Source of the DNA: Candidatus Poribacteria bacterium | GTDB taxonomy: Bacteria; Abyssobacteria; SURF-5 | Assembly (NCBI GenBank): GCA_016215705.1 | Contig: JACRIR010000108.1 | Coordinates: forward strand, 1-24,718 | DNA: 24,718 nucleotides | Reading direction: 5' to 3' | In this document: positions 22,607 through 24,718 of the stretch, in pieces | Position numbering within the stretch: the first letter of the stretch is position 1 | How the letters are laid out: each line of letters begins with the position of its first letter | Program-made: the position numbers and the translations under genes | The notes under the pieces: generated by a model | The model's input: only the letters and a program-made list of their open reading frames with translations | What the model was told of the DNA's origin: nothing | The model's database searches: none

Positions 22607-23578
22607 TTATGTATGTGCCATCTCTCGAAAACCCGCCACCAAATCAGGCGCGCGATCAACCAGGAACTCATCCACCTCTTCGCGACTCGGTATAGAGGTC
22701 TGCGCTCCCTTCTTTGTAACAACGAGCGCGGCCACAGCGGAAGCAAACCTCGCGAGACTTTTCAGATTGGCAAAGAAACCACGTCCCGCTGCCAGCGCGC
22801 CGACATAAGCGTCACCCGCCGCCGTTGTATCTTCAACTCTGACCGGAAACGCGGGTATGCGCATTACGTTGCCTGAGTCCGCGATAACGCTGCCTTTCTC
22901 TCCGAGAGTGATGATGACGGTTCGCGCGCCCTTGGCTGCGAGGATGTGTATCGCGCTTTCCTCAAAATCGGCGGCATCGTGTTTCACGCCCGTAAGGGCT
23001 TCCGCCTCGGTTTCATTCGGAACGAGGATGTCAACCTGCTTTAGCATGGAATCGGCCGGGCCGCCGGTCATCGCCGGCGCGGGATTAAGGATTACTGGAA
23101 CCTTGTGTCTGACAGCGAGGCTCATGGCGCGGCTCAGCGTCTCCGGAGGCATTTCAAATTGCGTCACGAGAACCGATGCTCTCGCGATTACTTCTTCGGC
23201 GGCATCGATATCCGACGGTTCAACTTTGTGGTTTGCTCCCGGCGCGACGACTATTTGGTTTTGTCCCCCGGAGTCAACGATAATCATTGCGGTTCCGCTC
23301 GGGCATCCATTGACCACTCTGACATGACTCGTATCTATTTCCTCGCCGCTCATGTTGGCGATCATCTCGCGCCCGAAAGAGTCGTCGCCGACACAACCCA
23401 CAAAGCATACAGGCGCTCCGAGACGGGCCGCCGTCACCGCCTGGTTTGCGCCCTTTCCTCCGAAACTGGTATAAAAACTCTCACCCGTAACGGTCTCGCC
23501 GGGCCGTGGAAAACGACTGGTCTTTATGACCATATCCACGTTGGCGGCTCCGACGACTACAACCGGCTTCTGGCGCAT
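22607..23578 (-). CDS. rbsK: Ribokinase (PfkB family)
   Basis: 323 aa. ANVDMVIKTSRFPRPGET, FGGKGANQAVTAARLG (39-54) and DTTAAGDAYVGAL (250-262) are ribokinase hallmarks; the anion-hole motif is AAGD rather than GAGD, a common variation, with catalytic Asp256. LNPAPA and PNETEAEALTG are also typical. It phosphorylates D-ribose (or a similar pentose) with ATP in the cytosol. GGAG 8 bp before the ATG supports the start. No ribose transporter or RbsD is in the window. The gene ends directly at a repeat island, and upstream there are 800 bp of repeats with one promoter-like site. Confidence 0.9.
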   Translation of the reverse strand: MRQKPVVVVGAANVDMVIKTSRFPRPGETVTGESFYTSFGGKGANQAVTAARLGAPVCFVGCVGDDSFGREMIANMSGEEIDTSHVRVVNGCPSGTAMIIVDSGGQNQIVVAPGANHKVEPSDIDAAEEVIARASVLVTQFEMPPETLSRAMSLAVRHKVPVILNPAPAMTGGPADSMLKQVDILVPNETEAEALTGVKHDAADFEESAIHILAAKGARTVIITLGEKGSVIADSGNVMRIPAFPVRVEDTTAAGDAYVGALAAGRGFFANLKSLARFASAVAALVVTKKGAQTSIPSREEVDEFLVDRAPDLVAGFREMAHT

Positions 23579-23619
23579 ATCAGTTTCTCCGGATCACTGG
23601 TGCCAAAAAAGGAATCCGA

Positions 23620-24206
23620 ATCGCAGGGGTCGCGAAGGGGCGCAGAGGAAAGACCAATAAAGCAATACTCTCAAAGTCCTCGGCGTCTTTTTCTTCTTCT
23701 TATTAACCCGCGTTAATTCTTGTCAATCCGCGGTTGAGATCGCCTCTTCTCTTTCTTTCCCCAAATCTATGGCCATCCTTGGTCCATCTGTGGCTAAGAA
23801 TGTCTCTTCTTTTTCTTCTTCTTTTCCCCAAATCCGTGCAATCCGTACTATCCATTGCATTTTCTTTAATTCCTGTCGTGATTTTACAGAATATATTTGT
23901 GTAACTCCTTGTTCATGAATGGATTCCCGCCTTCGCGGGAATGATAAAAAGGGATTATTCATTCGTGTAATTCGTCTCGCGCCTTGCGCGATTCGTGACA
24001 TTCGTGATCCCAGAGTTTCTTCTTCTTTTTGGTTGGTTGCGGCTTCGCTGCGCCGTGTTCATCTGTGGCTAAGAATGTCTCTTCTTCTTCTTCTTCTTTT
24101 CCCCAAATCCATGCAATCCGTAGGCTGAGCCCCGCGCGAAGTCCCGCGCTTCGCGGGATTCCCAATGTTTCTTCTTTTGTTTGGTTGTGGATTCGCCGTG
24201 AAAACG
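23620..24206. repeat. Large repeat island upstream of ribokinase
   Basis: No gene. The segment strings together words seen elsewhere: CGCAGAGG-like units (23630-23652), AATCCGCGGTT and GGCTAAGAATG words, TTCCCCAAATCC (three times), AATTCCTGTCGTGATTTT (23867-23884, also at 21070-21087), ATTCCC-N8-GGGAAT, ATTCGTG units (23960-24008), and two copies of the TTCTTCTT-GGTTGG-TTGCGGC word (24016-24053 and 24168-24200). A GC hairpin CCCGCG-CTT-CGCGGG (24143-24157) resembles that at 19883-19899. Confidence 0.8.
23923..23942. repeat. dRS3-like 20-bp palindrome
   Basis: ATTCCC, GCCTTCGC, GGGAAT: the ATTCCC-N8-GGGAAT pattern, with complementary inner bases giving a GCGGGAAT hairpin. Second copy of the right arm at 18231-18250; here the partner arm is absent. 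Confidence 0.8.
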
Positions 24207-24235
24207 ATTATACAGAAAAGTCCGCTGAGAAACAA
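24207..24235 (-). promoter_or_regulatory. Possible sigma-70 promoter at the island edge
   Basis: On the minus strand TTGTTT (24230-24235) and TATAAT (24207-24212) are 17 bp apart. If real, it would drive ribokinase across about 620 bp of repeat island. The -35 match is only moderate. Confidence 0.4.
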
Positions 24236-24382
24236 TATGCGGAAGAAGAAAAAACTTTGGAAAACGAATCTGCGATCACGAATGGCACAAACAAAAAATG
24301 CGAATGACACGAATGAAGAAAAGACATCTCTCTGCAGATTGCAGTGCGCGGCATAGCTGTAACAAAAGAAGCTATGAGTATT

Positions 24383-24718
24383 TCATTGCGCTTTGTGAGG
24401 GACAGTTGCCGGATTGAAGGCTGGCACGCGGCATTTCCTGGCGGCTCTTGCCAGGGAGGTATCCCGCGTGGCAATCGGCAGGCCGAGGCTCATGGCCAGG
24501 TCCAGGTAGGAAGCGTCATAGGTCGTAAGCCGCTGTTCTCTCGCGAGCGCCACGATTTCCTTGAGCATTCTTTCAGGGCTCTCCTGTTCGACCATGATGG
24601 GCAGGTTGCTCAAAAGAGCGAGAAAACGGACGACATCGGCCTCGCTCAGACGCTTCTTCCGCTCCGCCACAAGCAGTATATTGCCGACCTCCAGCGGCCA
24701 GATCGAGGGAACAACCGC
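24383..24718 (-). CDS. VapC-like PIN-domain toxin, C-terminal part (cut by window edge)
   Basis: The reading frame runs from the right edge (AVVPSIWPLEVGNILLVAER) to a stop at 24383, giving 111 residues. The PIN-domain acidic residues visible are the Glu of PLEVGN, the Asp of TTYDASYLDLA and the Asp of ATRDTSLARAA. The N-terminal strand with the first Asp lies outside. A GTG at 24670 would truncate the fold, so the gene surely continues beyond the window. VapC proteins are RNases inhibited by a cognate antitoxin normally encoded just upstream, here outside the window. The gene is on the same strand as the sugar genes but separated by the repeat island. Confidence 0.88.
   Translation of the reverse strand, partial: AVVPSIWPLEVGNILLVAERKKRLSEADVVRFLALLSNLPIMVEQESPERMLKEIVALAREQRLTTYDASYLDLAMSLGLPIATRDTSLARAARKCRVPAFNPATVPHKAQ

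Noticed and set aside
22468-22746. 92-aa minus-strand frame containing MVHGSWFMVKRGER
   Set aside because: It is a translation of ACCATGA and CCTTTCG heptads running into the ribokinase gene in another frame; a repeat artefact, not a gene.

Overview
The window looks like chromosomal DNA from an uncultured, probably Gram-negative bacterium. Evidence for that is a Sec/Tat-exported multicopper oxidase, a sigma-54-type NtrC regulator with its sensor kinase, an EIIA(Ntr)-like protein, and a complete set of housekeeping neighbours (gltX, ispD, ispF, a YacL-type PIN-TRAM protein, a purine nucleoside phosphorylase). No single gene fixes the phylum. TTG and GTG starts with good ribosome binding sites are frequent. 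Coding density is high except in repeat-filled gaps that become frequent on the right side.

Left region (1-7000). The tail of a histidine kinase is followed by a palindromic G/C-tract repeat and then a 695-aa secreted multicopper oxidase. Facing it is a minus-strand set: a TetR regulator whose promoter overlaps a near-ideal palindromic operator, the severed C-terminal tail of a succinate dehydrogenase/fumarate reductase-type flavoprotein, its ATGA-coupled iron-sulfur partner, a zinc alcohol dehydrogenase and a short-chain dehydrogenase. A tRNA-Pro(GGG) gene closes this block.

Central region (7000-17000). MerR and HU-like genes share a promoter. The long minus-strand run sensor kinase, NtrC regulator, DUF167, PNP, YacL, IspD, IspF, GltX is tightly spaced or overlapping and is probably one or two transcription units, with a second promoter inside the DUF167 reading frame. 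Divergent from the kinase, a perfect sigma-70 promoter with an operator-like palindrome drives an HTH-EIIA fusion protein and a 100-aa zinc-ribbon protein.

Right region (16986-24718). All genes read on the minus strand and suggest sugar-acid catabolism: a UxaA-type dehydratase large subunit, its SAF-domain small subunit, a 2-keto-3-deoxygluconate-type kinase, a second zinc alcohol dehydrogenase, an acetoacetate decarboxylase-family protein and a ribokinase. A VapC-like PIN toxin is cut by the right edge. Most of these genes are separated by 200-800 bp islands built from a small vocabulary of short, imperfect, periodic repeat words: 7-bp and 10-bp units, (TTC)n runs, and ATTCCC-N8-GGGAAT palindromes. 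One island has entered coding sequence and supplies the last 28 codons of the SAF protein.

The items most worth a second look are the repeat islands and their effects on gene structure, the flavoprotein remnant, the HTH-EIIA fusion with its zinc-ribbon partner, and the mixed active-site signature of the purine nucleoside phosphorylase.
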